A stretch of 64,000 nucleotides of DNA from Pseudomonadota bacterium (lineage in GTDB: Bacteria; Pseudomonadota; Alphaproteobacteria; UBA9655): the NCBI GenBank assembly GCA_018242065.1, contig JAFECQ010000009.1, positions 1 to 64,000 of the forward strand, written 5' to 3'. Positions within the stretch are counted from its first letter, which is position 1, and every line of letters begins with the position of its first letter. The translations under genes were made by a program, and so were the position numbers. The notes under the pieces were generated by a model. That model had not been told where the DNA came from, made no database searches, and saw only the letters and a program-made list of their open reading frames with translations. Shown here piece after piece: positions 24,185 through 32,919 of this stretch.

Positions 24185-25966
24185 TTAACTGGCTCGTAAG
24201 CCGGAGACATCTCCTATTTGTTGATTAAGAGCTTCATACGTTCCCGTAGCTTTAATCTTTCCTTGATTAAGAACAATAACACGATCTGCTGCAGCGATCG
24301 TTGAGAGACGGTGGGCGATAATAAGTGTCGTACGGTCATGTTTGAGGGATGCTAAAGCTTTTTGCACTATTTGCTCGCTCTCTGTATCCAGAGCACTCGT
24401 CGCTTCATCTAATAACAAGAGTGAAGGATTTTTGAGAATAGTGCGGGCAATTGCAATGCGTTGCCTCTGTCCCCCGGAAAGAGTGATACCTTTCTCGCCA
24501 ACTTGAGTATGGTAACCCTCAGGAAGACTTTCAATAAACTCATCTGCATATGCAGCTTTAGCAGCTTTTTGAATATCGTCATTCGAAGCACTTAAATTAC
24601 CAAAACGAATATTTTCATAAAGAGTCGTGCTAAAAAGAAATGGCTCCTGAGGAACAAGGCCAATTGCCTCGCGCAAGGTGTGAAGTTCAAGTTTTTCAAG
24701 CGGAATTCCATCGAACAGAATTTGACCGTTTAAAGGGTCGTAAAAACGCATGAGTAAGTTAAAAATGGTTGTTTTCCCAACGCCAGAAGGCCCAACAAGA
24801 GCAACGGTTTCTCCTTTTGTGACTTCAAAAGAAATATCCTTCAGAACCAAGCGGTGTGGGCGAGCGGGATATGCAAAATTGACATCTTCAAATTGGAGAT
24901 GGCCTTTTATAGGGTAGGGGAGATGTTGAGAGTTATCAGAAACGGTAATACGTGGTTTGAGAGATAAAAATTCGAAAATTCGCTCAACGCCACCTGCAGC
25001 TCTTAAGATATCTCCATAAATCTCACTTAATGAGCCAGCCGCTCCTGCAACTGCAGCTGCATAAAATAGAAACGCTGAAAGGTGACCTGGGCTCATTTGT
25101 CCTTTAAGAACACGGAGGCCGCCAAACCAAAGAACGGCACTGATACCTGTAAAAACAAGAATCATCACAAGAGCGGTTAAGCGGGCACGTGCTTCAATTC
25201 GCTTGAGAGACGCTTGATACGTATTTTCTACCTGTCTTGAGAAGAGAAGGCTCATGTAAGATTCACGACAAAATGCAAACACAGTGCGGATTGCGCCAAA
25301 GGTTTCATCGAGCCTTACTGCAATATCAGCGGTTTTTTCTTGAGCGAGTTGAGAATATCGTTGGACCTTCTTTCCATAAACGAGAATGGGGATAAGGATA
25401 AGGGGAATGATGACTGTAATAATCCCCGTGAGGATAGGGCTTGTCAGAATAAGCATGATCAGGCCTCCGACAACAATAAGCATATTACGAAGCGCAATGG
25501 GGATGGATGTTGCCAAAACAATTTGTAGAAGTGTCGTATCTGTTGTTAGACGTGATTGAATTTCACCGAGGCTCGTTGTTTCAAAAAAACTCACACTTTG
25601 TTTTAAAAGATGTGAGAAAATGTCGTTTCTTAAATCAACAATGACTCTCTCACTCAGTTGTGAAACCCAGTAAAGGCGCCCATAGCTTGAAAGCGCCATA
25701 AAACAGATAATGATAAAAAGCCCAAGAAGGGAACTAGCTAGCCCCAAAGTCGAGCCTTCTGAAAACCCATCATCGACAAAATAACGAAGGCCAGCGCCTA
25801 CACCCAAAACGGTTAGAGAAGCAATAACGATTGAGATAAGAGAGAAGACAAGGGATTTTGGGTAACGAAGGATATAAGGAATGACTTTTCCTAAAACCTG
25901 TGCTTGCTTTCCATCTTCACGTGACTGAGTTACATGCTCATCAAGATAACTAGGTTCACGTAGCAT
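24185..25966 (-). CDS. ABC exporter, MsbA/ABCB-type half-transporter
   Basis: 593 residues: a six-helix transmembrane domain (about 40-310) fused to a nucleotide-binding domain with Walker A VGPSGVGKTTIF, signature LSGGQRQRIAIARTI, Walker B LLLLDEATSALD and H-loop IIAHRLST. It likely exports a lipid or hydrophobic compound as a homodimer; lipid A transport is possible but unproven. The frame extends upstream to 26101, but the ATG at 25966 overlaps the frataxin stop by eleven bases and starts just before the conserved part. Second gene of a two-gene unit with frataxin. Confidence 0.92.
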   Translation of the reverse strand: MLREPSYLDEHVTQSREDGKQAQVLGKVIPYILRYPKSLVFSLISIVIASLTVLGVGAGLRYFVDDGFSEGSTLGLASSLLGLFIIICFMALSSYGRLYWVSQLSERVIVDLRNDIFSHLLKQSVSFFETTSLGEIQSRLTTDTTLLQIVLATSIPIALRNMLIVVGGLIMLILTSPILTGIITVIIPLILIPILVYGKKVQRYSQLAQEKTADIAVRLDETFGAIRTVFAFCRESYMSLLFSRQVENTYQASLKRIEARARLTALVMILVFTGISAVLWFGGLRVLKGQMSPGHLSAFLFYAAAVAGAAGSLSEIYGDILRAAGGVERIFEFLSLKPRITVSDNSQHLPYPIKGHLQFEDVNFAYPARPHRLVLKDISFEVTKGETVALVGPSGVGKTTIFNLLMRFYDPLNGQILFDGIPLEKLELHTLREAIGLVPQEPFLFSTTLYENIRFGNLSASNDDIQKAAKAAYADEFIESLPEGYHTQVGEKGITLSGGQRQRIAIARTILKNPSLLLLDEATSALDTESEQIVQKALASLKHDRTTLIIAHRLSTIAAADRVIVLNQGKIKATGTYEALNQQIGDVSGLRAS

Positions 25967-26252
25967 AGGTATCAAGCTCGTTAAGAAGCAGCTCGGATAG
26001 GCTGACATTGGTTCGTGTGCAGACCCACTCTTCACCTTTGTGGTAAAAATGATGAGCGCCCGTAAAGGGGGAAGAGAGCCAGATTTGACGCGTAACGCCA
26101 TGTTTGTTCAGAAGATATTGCTGTCCTGACGACAGAGTTACTGTTAGTGCTTCTTCAAGCAGATCGACATCCGCTTGTGGCCAAGACGTTTCGAAGAAAT
26201 CAGCAACTTTTTCAAGAGCGTGTTGTGAGTCTTGGTGAAAAGTATCCATCAT
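25956..26252 (-). CDS. cyaY: Frataxin/CyaY iron-binding protein
   Basis: 98 residues. Typical frataxin order: an acidic N-terminal helix (ADFFETSWPQADVDLLEEAL), then the beta-sheet with GQQYLLNKHGVTRQIWLSSP and GAHHFYHKGEEWVCTRT. Frataxins modulate cysteine desulphurase activity and iron supply in Fe-S cluster assembly. The start is set at an ATG at 26252; a TTG further upstream is also open. Overlaps the ABC exporter start. Functionally linked with Mrp at 14440. Confidence 0.92.
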   Translation of the reverse strand: MMDTFHQDSQHALEKVADFFETSWPQADVDLLEEALTVTLSSGQQYLLNKHGVTRQIWLSSPFTGAHHFYHKGEEWVCTRTNVSLSELLLNELDTYAT

Positions 26253-26449
26253 TTTTATCGTACATTTCAAGCAATTAAAAGATCTCTTACTGCGTATAGC
26301 ATATCCATTCTTTCTTTAGAAGATATCACAACGAAGTTTTTGGAATGGATAGGTATTTTTCCCTTAGGGTCATTCACTAGTGGAATTATCAGGATTTGAA
26401 TATGGAGATTCTTATGTATTGTCTTAGCGACAAATAAAAGGAGTGAATC

Positions 26450-27532
26450 ATGAAAATAAATAAAACATTTTTTTGTTTAAATATAAGTATATTGCTATCT
26501 TCGTCAGCGCTTTTTGGAATGGTTTTACCTGATTTAGAGGAAACGCCTATTGGTTTCTATAAAAAACTTAAACCGATTTACCAAGTAGGAGGTCGTGAGA
26601 GAGAAGAGTCTTTTTCTATTACAAGACAGATGTCTCCAGCAAAAGATCAAAATCCATTAGGAACTTGCGTAAGTTTTGCAGCGAGTGCGTGTGCAGAATA
26701 TTATTACCCAACAGAACGTTTTTCAGAAGCAGAAATAACTATCTTAGCTGAAACACGCCCCTCTGCTCCGGCTGCGGATTGTAAGTCAGGTTTGTTCTTA
26801 GGGAATACACTGACGGTTGGTCAACAATGGGGGTTTGTCACGGAGGCAAGATTACAATATCCACGATATTTGAGATATGTCGCAGGCAGTAATGGAATAG
26901 ATACACGAGATCGCAGCTGGGTAGATCAGTTGGCAGAGAAAGAACGAACGGTAAAAGCAGATATATGCTTAAGAAGAGATTATAATGGTACAATGAGGAG
27001 AATAGGAGCTTTAGAGTTAGGAGATGGCTTTGAACCTTTTGGAATTAACGGAACAGCAAGTGATATTTCTCCCTATCGTTTCGGAAGGCTCGATCCCATA
27101 CATCACGTTTCAAGAAGCTCTATATCTACGGCGCTCTCTACAAGGCGTTATAGTGAAAGAGAAGCTAGCCACGGTGTGCCTACACGTACTAATCTTGAAG
27201 CAATTAAATCTGCTTTATCCAATGGATGTCCTGTTGCTGTTGCTCTTAATGTTTACGATATAAGCGATCTTTGGAATCCAACATCGTCTGAACCTTATGT
27301 AAAAATGCCAGATTTGGAAAGAATAGATGAACCTGGCTATTTAAGCGGGTCTCACGCTATTGTTTTGACAGGATTTGATGATGCAGCAATTACAGACTCT
27401 GCGGTTCCAGGAGCGTTTACATTTAAAAATAGCTGGGGGCCACGATGGGGGCGGAAAGGATTTACCGCGATTCCCTATGACTATATGGGTTTATTTGCAA
27501 CTGAAGTCGTTGCTGTTTATCGACCTTCATAA
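26450..27532 (+). CDS. Exported papain-like (C1-type) cysteine protease
   Basis: 360 residues with an N-terminal hydrophobic signal (about 7-23). The papain-fold active-site set is present in the expected order: Q67 and C73 in DQNPLGTCVSFAA, H302 in GSHAIVLTGFDD, and N327 in FKNSWGPRWGRKGF. The insertion between Cys and His is about 230 residues, normal for C1 proteases with long loops. No obvious pro-region other than about 35 residues after the signal. Strong ribosome-binding site (AAGGAG), monocistronic, hairpin downstream. Papain-like proteases are common in eukaryotes and in secreted bacterial effectors, so a role on host proteins is a reasonable inference. Confidence 0.88.
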   Translation: MKINKTFFCLNISILLSSSALFGMVLPDLEETPIGFYKKLKPIYQVGGREREESFSITRQMSPAKDQNPLGTCVSFAASACAEYYYPTERFSEAEITILAETRPSAPAADCKSGLFLGNTLTVGQQWGFVTEARLQYPRYLRYVAGSNGIDTRDRSWVDQLAEKERTVKADICLRRDYNGTMRRIGALELGDGFEPFGINGTASDISPYRFGRLDPIHHVSRSSISTALSTRRYSEREASHGVPTRTNLEAIKSALSNGCPVAVALNVYDISDLWNPTSSEPYVKMPDLERIDEPGYLSGSHAIVLTGFDDAAITDSAVPGAFTFKNSWGPRWGRKGFTAIPYDYMGLFATEVVAVYRPS

Positions 27533-27540
27533 AGATCTAA

Positions 27541-27573
27541 AAGGACACCTTTAGGTTACTCAAAGGTGTCCTT
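27541..27573 (+). terminator. Hairpin after the cysteine protease gene
   Basis: Perfect twelve-base-pair stem AAGGACACCTTT / AAAGGTGTCCTT with a nine-base loop, starting eight bases after the stop codon. It lacks a clear T run on the plus strand, but position and perfection suggest a terminator or mRNA-end stabiliser. Confidence 0.65.
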
Positions 27574-27760
27574 GCTAAGGGATAGGTCGCAAGATATTTT
27601 TGAGGTATAGGCTACATTTTTCATTGGGAAGTACAAATGAATAGAAAAGTGAGGCAGACTATGGGTGAAAGAATTAAATGTATGGCAAAAATAATCGAGA
27701 AAGAAAATATCTCTATTGTACCCAAAGTAGTTTCCCTCCTTTTTTCTGGTTATTGTCTGG

Positions 27761-28156
27761 TTAATATTGTTTTTTAACAATTTTACAGGTTGTTTTTCCG
27801 ATAGGAAGTTGTTGAATGGATACGACCGAGTTCTGACGTGCGTCGAGTTTGTCACATTCTCCTGCGAGAAGTCGCCAGTCTGGCTCTATATCACTCTCTA
27901 AAGAGGATGAAGCAATAAGGTCGTAAAACGGGTGTGCGTCAGTTAAATTGAGAAAAGATTCCTTAACTTTAAGAGTTTTGCTTTCATGTTGGGAAAGTGT
28001 GGTCCTTTGATAAGGCGTTCCTTGGTTGTGCGCTCTCAAAAATACTATAATATCTGAATCTGTTTCATTTTTTATCTCTACTGTGCCTGCATAAACGCAA
28101 GAGGAGAACAGTATATAAATAAGAGATTTTGTTCCTATTCCCATGTTCTTTATCAT
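27761..28156 (-). CDS. Small exported protein of unknown function
   Basis: 131 residues. A hydrophobic segment (IGTKSLIYILFSSCVYAG) is a probable signal peptide with cleavage after VYA. The mature part (TVEIKNETDSDIIVFLRAHN) suggests a small beta-rich domain and ends GKTTCKIVKKQY. Two mature cysteines (GECDK, TTCK). AGGAG ribosome-binding site upstream on the minus strand. No family recognised. Confidence 0.6.
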   Translation of the reverse strand: MIKNMGIGTKSLIYILFSSCVYAGTVEIKNETDSDIIVFLRAHNQGTPYQRTTLSQHESKTLKVKESFLNLTDAHPFYDLIASSSLESDIEPDWRLLAGECDKLDARQNSVVSIQQLPIGKTTCKIVKKQY

Positions 28157-28475
28157 TTTATTTCTCCTTAATTTGTATCTATCCAGAACTCTCGTCCCAT
28201 TGCGTTAATTTCATCACAAGAAGTTTTATTTTTGAATTTTAAAATGCAAATAAAATTCTACTATTCGCTAAATTCTCCTAGATAATCTTAGAGATAGGCA
28301 TGGAAACTGCCGTTATTTCATTGAGCCAAAGGAGCAATATGGAAACTGGTTAAACGTTCTGGAATTTTCAACTTTCATTCTAGCCTGAATGACTTTTACA
28401 GTTCCTATGTGACCTGTTTCTTTTCATGAGAAAGAGGTCACAATATAAATGAAACCCTATTGAATGGAGGATACG
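28157..28475. other. Intergenic region with a strong hairpin
   Basis: Divergent gap of 319 bases. The only clear structure is an inverted repeat at 28409-28441: GTGACCT and AGGTCAC arms with inner TTTCT / AGAAA, about 35 bases before the start of the 54-residue gene. It could be an operator or leader hairpin. The rest is AT-rich with no supported gene. Confidence 0.5.
28409..28441 (+). promoter_or_regulatory. Inverted repeat upstream of small charged protein
   Basis: GTGACCT-G-TTTCT ... AGAAA-G-AGGTCAC, symmetric over 33 bases. Located 35 bases upstream of the ATG at 28476. No T run follows, so an operator or 5' leader stem is more likely than a terminator; this is inference. Confidence 0.45.
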
Positions 28476-28640
28476 ATGGATAAAAACAGGAATAATGAGA
28501 ACAGAAACACAAGAACTCAAACAAACTATAATGCAGCAAGAAAGGATAGAGACCAAGATCAAAGAAAGAAGGAAGATCGCTCCCAAGGATCAGGAGAAAA
28601 TGACCAAGGGAAAGGAAAAAGAAATAAAGGTGCTGCTTAA
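28476..28640 (+). CDS. Small hydrophilic, highly charged protein (54 residues)
   Basis: 54 residues starting MDKNRNNENRNTRTQTNY, with strings of Arg, Lys, Asp, Glu, Asn and Gln and no hydrophobic core, no cysteine and no signal peptide. Start supported by an ideal GGAGG five bases before the ATG; the frame ends in TAA followed by a strong hairpin at 28659-28696. It resembles intrinsically disordered, stress-type or nucleic-acid-binding small proteins in composition only. No family recognised. Confidence 0.6.
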   Translation: MDKNRNNENRNTRTQTNYNAARKDRDQDQRKKEDRSQGSGENDQGKGKRNKGAA

Positions 28641-28658
28641 AAATTTAACATAATAATT

Positions 28659-28696
28659 ATCTCAAATACTTCTTTTACAATAGAAGTATTTGAGAT
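28659..28696 (+). terminator. Long hairpin after the 54-residue gene
   Basis: Perfect fifteen-base-pair stem ATCTCAAATACTTCT / AGAAGTATTTGAGAT with an eight-base loop. AT-rich, without a T run. It lies between two small genes each having its own GGAGG site, so it probably separates their transcripts or protects the upstream one. Confidence 0.6.
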
Positions 28697-28729
28697 AAAT
28701 GGAGTTTATTTAAAAATGGAGGAAAGACA

Positions 28730-29029
28730 ATGAATAATACAGTATTATTGCAGATGCGAAAGATAAGAGAGCCTTCCACGCCGAATCTACGTAAAAAAAT
28801 AAAAAACCCCAGTAAGAAAGAAGGAGAATACGAAAAACGAAAAGACCCGCCATTTTTTATAGATTCATCATTACCAGGTGATCCCTGTACACCAACTGCT
28901 TTAAATGATCCGCGGAGACCGGCTGCTCCCCATCCTCATTCAGATGGAGATGAAGAGGCGCCTGCTGATCCATCCAGGCACCCACCTGTGGTGGAAAGGG
29001 GCTATCTGAGTATGTCTTCGACTTTTTAG
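28730..29029 (+). CDS. Small basic/proline-rich protein, unknown
   Basis: 99 residues, N-terminal half basic (RKIREPSTPNLRKKIKNPSK), C-terminal half rich in Pro, Asp and His. No signal peptide or hydrophobic segment. Supported mainly by a good GGAGG ribosome-binding site seven bases before the ATG and by its position after another small charged-protein gene with the same type of site. It ends just before the tRNA on the other strand. Coding status is moderately likely. Confidence 0.45.
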   Translation: MNNTVLLQMRKIREPSTPNLRKKIKNPSKKEGEYEKRKDPPFFIDSSLPGDPCTPTALNDPRRPAAPHPHSDGDEEAPADPSRHPPVVERGYLSMSSTF

Positions 29030-29074
29030 AGTTTGCGTGAGGCTTTCGGGAGATCAAAAAACTCTAGTTTTTCC

Positions 29075-29152
<78 letters not shown>

Positions 29153-29309
29153 ACAAATACAGAAAGGATTAGAACCCTTTCAGGATGTGGGACCATATCA
29201 GCAGTTTTTCGATTTGTCGAGAGTTTTTTTTAGAGAAAGACTTAAAAAAATGAGGACAAGTTTCCTAAAATGGTAGATAATTGTTTTGCAACAAATAAAG
29301 AGGTTTGTC

Positions 29310-30044
29310 ATGCCGACATTTCGTCCTACGCCTGCAGCTGCTGTATTAGGCTTATGTATTGCTTTGGGGCCTGCAATTGCTGGATTTTTTATTTACATGG
29401 GAATTTTAGAAGCAAAGCTTGGAGATAGATACGTAACAGTGAAAGGCCTTGTGGAGAGAATCGAGAGGGCTGATCGTGGAACCTGGGAGATTGCTTTTAA
29501 AGTATCAGGGAATGATTTATCCCCATTATATCAAAAATTATCGCGGGATTCTGAGCTTGTTCAGAATTTTATTGTAAAGGAAGGATTTGAGAAAAGCGAA
29601 ATTTCAATATCAGCACCGCGGGTGACAGACCTTCATGCGAGAGAATATAGCTCTGGTCCTTTGTCTCCTGAAAGGTACTTAATTGAGTACTCAATCTTTG
29701 TAAACTCTCCTAAAGTGGATCCTCTTAATAATCTATCTGCAAAAACAGGAGAGCTGCTAAATCAAGGAATTTCTATTTCTCGTAGTGAAACACGATTTTA
29801 TCTAGATAAATTTAATGACTTGAGACCCCAGCTCATTGCGGAATCCACAAAAAATGCTCAGGAAATAGCTGAAAGCTTTGCAAAAAATACAGGTAGTAAA
29901 ATTGGAGGCATTCGGAAGGCAAATCAAGGCGTTATCCGTTTAACAAGCCCAGATGCTTCACCTAATCAAGAGTATGATGAAGGAACGAATTCATTACTGA
30001 AAAAAATTCGCGTCGTTTCAACCCTTGAGTTTTATTTGAGGTAG
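29310..30044 (+). CDS. SIMPL (DUF541) domain protein, membrane-anchored
   Basis: 244 residues. One N-terminal membrane helix (about 9-31, AAVLGLCIALGPAIAGFFIYMG) followed by a SIMPL domain with VTVKGLVERIERADRGTWEI near the start and LLNQGISISRSETRFYLDKF in the middle; oligomeric, periplasmic in known members, function uncertain. Start chosen at ATG 29310, with AGAGG seven bases before; an upstream TTG is not needed. Ends with ...VVSTLEFYLR. Lies before the TrpXYZ-type importer, but a 186-base gap separates them. Confidence 0.88.
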   Translation: MPTFRPTPAAAVLGLCIALGPAIAGFFIYMGILEAKLGDRYVTVKGLVERIERADRGTWEIAFKVSGNDLSPLYQKLSRDSELVQNFIVKEGFEKSEISISAPRVTDLHAREYSSGPLSPERYLIEYSIFVNSPKVDPLNNLSAKTGELLNQGISISRSETRFYLDKFNDLRPQLIAESTKNAQEIAESFAKNTGSKIGGIRKANQGVIRLTSPDASPNQEYDEGTNSLLKKIRVVSTLEFYLR

Positions 30045-30092
30045 GTCCTTAGACGTTATGCACGTCTGTTTGCGAAAAAAGTTGCATTTTTA

Positions 30093-30133
30093 TTGACTTC
30101 TTGAAAAAAGCAGGTCATGAATTATGATTCATG
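30093..30133 (+). promoter_or_regulatory. Candidate promoter/operator before the ABC importer genes
   Basis: A TTGACT box at 30093-30098 and a perfect seven-base inverted repeat CATGAAT-TATG-ATTCATG at 30116-30133. The dyad lies where a repressor dimer could cover the promoter. No -10 box with ideal spacing is seen, so this is tentative. Confidence 0.35.
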
Positions 30134-30153
30134 TAACGAGTGGAGACCATATC

Positions 30154-30252
30154 ATGAAATTTCTACGATTTAGAAGCGGGAGCATAAGAAATAATAACCT
30201 TTTGAACCCACTGATAGATAGGACTCCACCATGTCGAATGCGAAAATCATAA
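30154..30252 (+). other. Possible upstream ORF overlapping the start of the substrate-binding protein gene
   Basis: A 32-codon frame beginning MKFLRFRSGSIRNNN with a GGAG site eight bases upstream, ending TAA at 30250-30252, 19 bases inside the next gene. It has no run of a single amino acid that would mark an attenuation leader (no Trp codon). It may be translated and coupled to the downstream start, or be chance. Confidence 0.3.
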
Positions 30253-31208
30253 AGAATGTTCTGAATACCCTTTTAGTTTATCTTTCACTTTCTTTTCCTT
30301 CTTTTGCAGACGTATCCCCAAAGCATATTGCCATTACTCAATTTGTTGAGCACATTGCTGTTGATTCTGTGCGTCAAGGTCTTTTAGAAGAATTAGCTCA
30401 ACAAGGCTATCAGGAAGGTGAAAACTTTAAAATCAGTTTTGAAAATGCACAAGGTAATGCTGCAACGGCCAGCCAAATTGCACGTAAATTTGTGGGTTTA
30501 AAACCTGATGTAATTGTTGCGATTACGACGCCTTCTGCCCAAGCTGTTGTGAAAATTACGGGGGACAATACGTTACCAATCGTGTTCAGTGCTGTGACAG
30601 ACCCTATAGCTGCAGGCCTCGTTTCATCGCTCAAGCATCATAAAGGCAAGGTAACGGGGGTTATGGATGCTCCTCCCATTAAGGAACAAATAGCTTTCAT
30701 AAAAACACTTTTGCCAGCAGTTAAAACGATTGGAGTGCTTTATAATCCAGGGGATAGCGGGTCAGTTTCTTCATTGACGTTGATTCGTGAGCAAGCAAAA
30801 GAGCAGGGTTTTGCACTTATTGAGTCGACGCCTATAAAGTCTTCTGACATTCAATCTGCTCTTCTTCAACTTGTTGGGAAGGTTGACGCAATTTATGTTC
30901 CTTTGGATAATATGATCGTATCTGCGATGCATTCTGTTGCATCGTTGGCTCTCAAACATAATTTGCCTTTATTTGCGGCTGATGGGGGATCTGTAGAGGC
31001 TGGCGCTTTGGCATGTCTTGGCTATAGCTACCTTGAGGCAGGGCATAAAACAGGTAAAATTGTCAGTGAAATCCTTAAAGGGAAGAATCCTGTTGAAATT
31101 GCCGTTGCATCTCCTGATACAACGGATATATTTATCAACCGACATGCGCTTGAGAAGTTAAAAATTACCCTTCCGGAAGCTGTTCGTAGCCAAGCTCACT
31201 ATTATTAG
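30231..31208 (+). CDS. ABC importer substrate-binding protein, TrpX-like
   Basis: 325 residues with a signal peptide (ending SFPSFA/D) and the ABC_sub_bind domain: ITQFVEHIAVDSVRQGLLEE, FKISFENAQGNAATASQIAR, PIVFSAVTDPIAAGLV and CLGYSYLEAGHKTGKIVSEI. Homologous systems with the same three genes import tryptophan or other aromatic compounds; the ligand here cannot be fixed. First gene of a three-gene importer; 16 bases separate it from the permease. Confidence 0.9.
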   Translation: MSNAKIIKNVLNTLLVYLSLSFPSFADVSPKHIAITQFVEHIAVDSVRQGLLEELAQQGYQEGENFKISFENAQGNAATASQIARKFVGLKPDVIVAITTPSAQAVVKITGDNTLPIVFSAVTDPIAAGLVSSLKHHKGKVTGVMDAPPIKEQIAFIKTLLPAVKTIGVLYNPGDSGSVSSLTLIREQAKEQGFALIESTPIKSSDIQSALLQLVGKVDAIYVPLDNMIVSAMHSVASLALKHNLPLFAADGGSVEAGALACLGYSYLEAGHKTGKIVSEILKGKNPVEIAVASPDTTDIFINRHALEKLKITLPEAVRSQAHYY

Positions 31209-31224
31209 AGATGGAGTTTTTTAC

Positions 31225-32127
31225 ATGAATTTAATTCAATTCATGGGTGCTGTAGAAATTGGCCTTTTATATGGTCTCGTTGCCATGGGTGTTCTATTGT
31301 CATTCCGTATTCTGGATTTTCCAGACCTAACAGTTGATGGAAGCTTTCCGTTGGGCGCAGCTGTTTGTGCGATTCTTATCGTTTCTGGGGCTAATCCTTG
31401 GGTTGCAACGTTTTGCGCTATTTTAGCGGGGATGGCGGCTGGCTTTACAACAGCTTGGATCAGTGTTCGTTGGAATATCCTCCATCTTTTGGCAAGTATC
31501 CTAACCATGACCGCTCTTTATTCCATAAACTTGCGCATTATGGGACGGCCGAATATTGCCCTTTTAGGGGAGCAAACAATTTTTACGCCTCTTGAGAACT
31601 CTTCGTTTCCTCATCTTTATGTTATGCCAACCGCTATGTTTTTGATTGCAGGTCTCTTTTTCGTGTTGATGTATTTTTTTCTTAGCTCAGAAAAGGGACT
31701 AGCTATGCGTGCAACGGGGGCTAACCTGCGTATGGCGAAGGCTCAAGGAATTGCAGTTAATAGCTACGTATTATTTGGGATCTCGCTGAGCAATGGCCTT
31801 GTGGCTCTTGCGGGGGCTCTTTTTGCTCAAAGTCAGGGTTTTGCCGATGTAACGATGGGGGTTGGAACAATTATTTTAGGTTTGGCGGCCGTTATTGTTG
31901 GGGAAGCCTTTTTTAATCCTAAGCGTATTTTTGCTGCCCTTATTGCTTGTATCATTGGATCTATTTTTTATTATCTTGTAAGAGCGATGGCTTTGAATGC
32001 AGGCTTTTTAGGCCTTCAGGCATCTGATCTTAATCTCGTAACCGCAATTTTAGTGGGATGTGCGATGATAACACCTAAGCTTAGAGCTAAGATTTTAGAT
32101 TTTAAAGCGAATGGGGGTCGAGCATGA
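31225..32127 (+). CDS. ABC importer permease, TrpY-like
   Basis: 300 residues, about eight to nine membrane helices. LivH/branched-chain-type permease fold with LLYGLVAMGVLLSFRILDFP and DLTVDGSFPLGAAVCA near the N-terminus, and MRATGANLRMAKAQGIAVN as the cytoplasmic coupling loop that contacts the ATPase. The stop overlaps the ATPase start by four bases. Part of the TrpXYZ-type importer. Confidence 0.92.
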   Translation: MNLIQFMGAVEIGLLYGLVAMGVLLSFRILDFPDLTVDGSFPLGAAVCAILIVSGANPWVATFCAILAGMAAGFTTAWISVRWNILHLLASILTMTALYSINLRIMGRPNIALLGEQTIFTPLENSSFPHLYVMPTAMFLIAGLFFVLMYFFLSSEKGLAMRATGANLRMAKAQGIAVNSYVLFGISLSNGLVALAGALFAQSQGFADVTMGVGTIILGLAAVIVGEAFFNPKRIFAALIACIIGSIFYYLVRAMALNAGFLGLQASDLNLVTAILVGCAMITPKLRAKILDFKANGGRA

Positions 32128-32918
32128 TTCGTTTAACGAACCTTCATGTTACATTTAATCGTGGTACGGCCATGGAAAAAAGGGCTTTACGTGGTGTTAC
32201 CCTTGATATTAAGAAAGGGGATTTTGTTTGTGTCATTGGAGGAAATGGCGCTGGGAAATCAACTTTGCTCAATGCTCTTTGTGGTGATGTCTCGCCTGAA
32301 AAGGGATCAATTTCGATTGATGATAAAAACGTTACGGGACTTACGACGTGGAAGCGCGCTTCTTATGTGGCCCGGGTTTTTCAAGATCCTATGGCAGGTA
32401 CGTGTGCTAACCTCACAATTGAAGAAAACATGGCGCTTGCAATGGGACGAGGAGAAAAAAGAACCTTGCGACTGGCCTTAAACAAGGATCATCGCGAGAA
32501 ATTCCGTGCACAGTTAAGTCGTTTAAAGCTTGGCCTTGAAAATCGCCTTCAGGATCCAATAGGGCTTTTGTCTGGAGGTCAACGTCAAGCGGTTAGCTTA
32601 ATTATGGCTGTTCTTAAGCCAATGAAAATTATAGCACTCGATGAGCATACAGCAGCCCTTGACCCCAAAACGGCAGCTTTTATCTTAGAATTAACACGTG
32701 AGATTGTGGAAGATACCCATCTTACAGCATTAATGGTGACCCATAGCATGCAGCAAGCTCTTGAGTTAGGGAATAGGACTCTCATGCTCCATGAGGGGCG
32801 CGTTGTGTTTGATGTCCAGGGAGAGGCGCGTAAGGGGCTTACAGTTGCAGATCTTTTAGATCTTTTTCATAAAGCGAGCGGCCTTCAATTAGATGATGAT
32901 AGCTTATTGTTGAGTTGA
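32124..32918 (+). CDS. ABC importer ATPase, TrpZ-like
   Basis: 264 residues with Walker [12 protein letters not shown], signature [15 protein letters not shown], Walker [18 protein letters not shown] and H-loop VTHSMQQAL. It belongs to the subgroup found with ABC_sub_bind proteins. ATPase of the three-gene importer. Its stop is one base before the ferredoxin start, so fdxA probably shares its transcript although the functions are unrelated. Confidence 0.93.
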   Translation: MIRLTNLHVTFNRGTAMEKRALRGVTLDIKKGDFVCVIGGNGAGKSTLLNALCGDVSPEKGSISIDDKNVTGLTTWKRASYVARVFQDPMAGTCANLTIEENMALAMGRGEKRTLRLALNKDHREKFRAQLSRLKLGLENRLQDPIGLLSGGQRQAVSLIMAVLKPMKIIALDEHTAALDPKTAAFILELTREIVEDTHLTALMVTHSMQQALELGNRTLMLHEGRVVFDVQGEARKGLTVADLLDLFHKASGLQLDDDSLLLS

Positions 32919-32919
32919 T

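Noticed and set aside
30045-30230. T-box, TPP or other riboswitch before the importer
   Set aside because: No conserved riboswitch core could be recognised, and the uORF has no Trp or other diagnostic codon run; only a short dyad is present.
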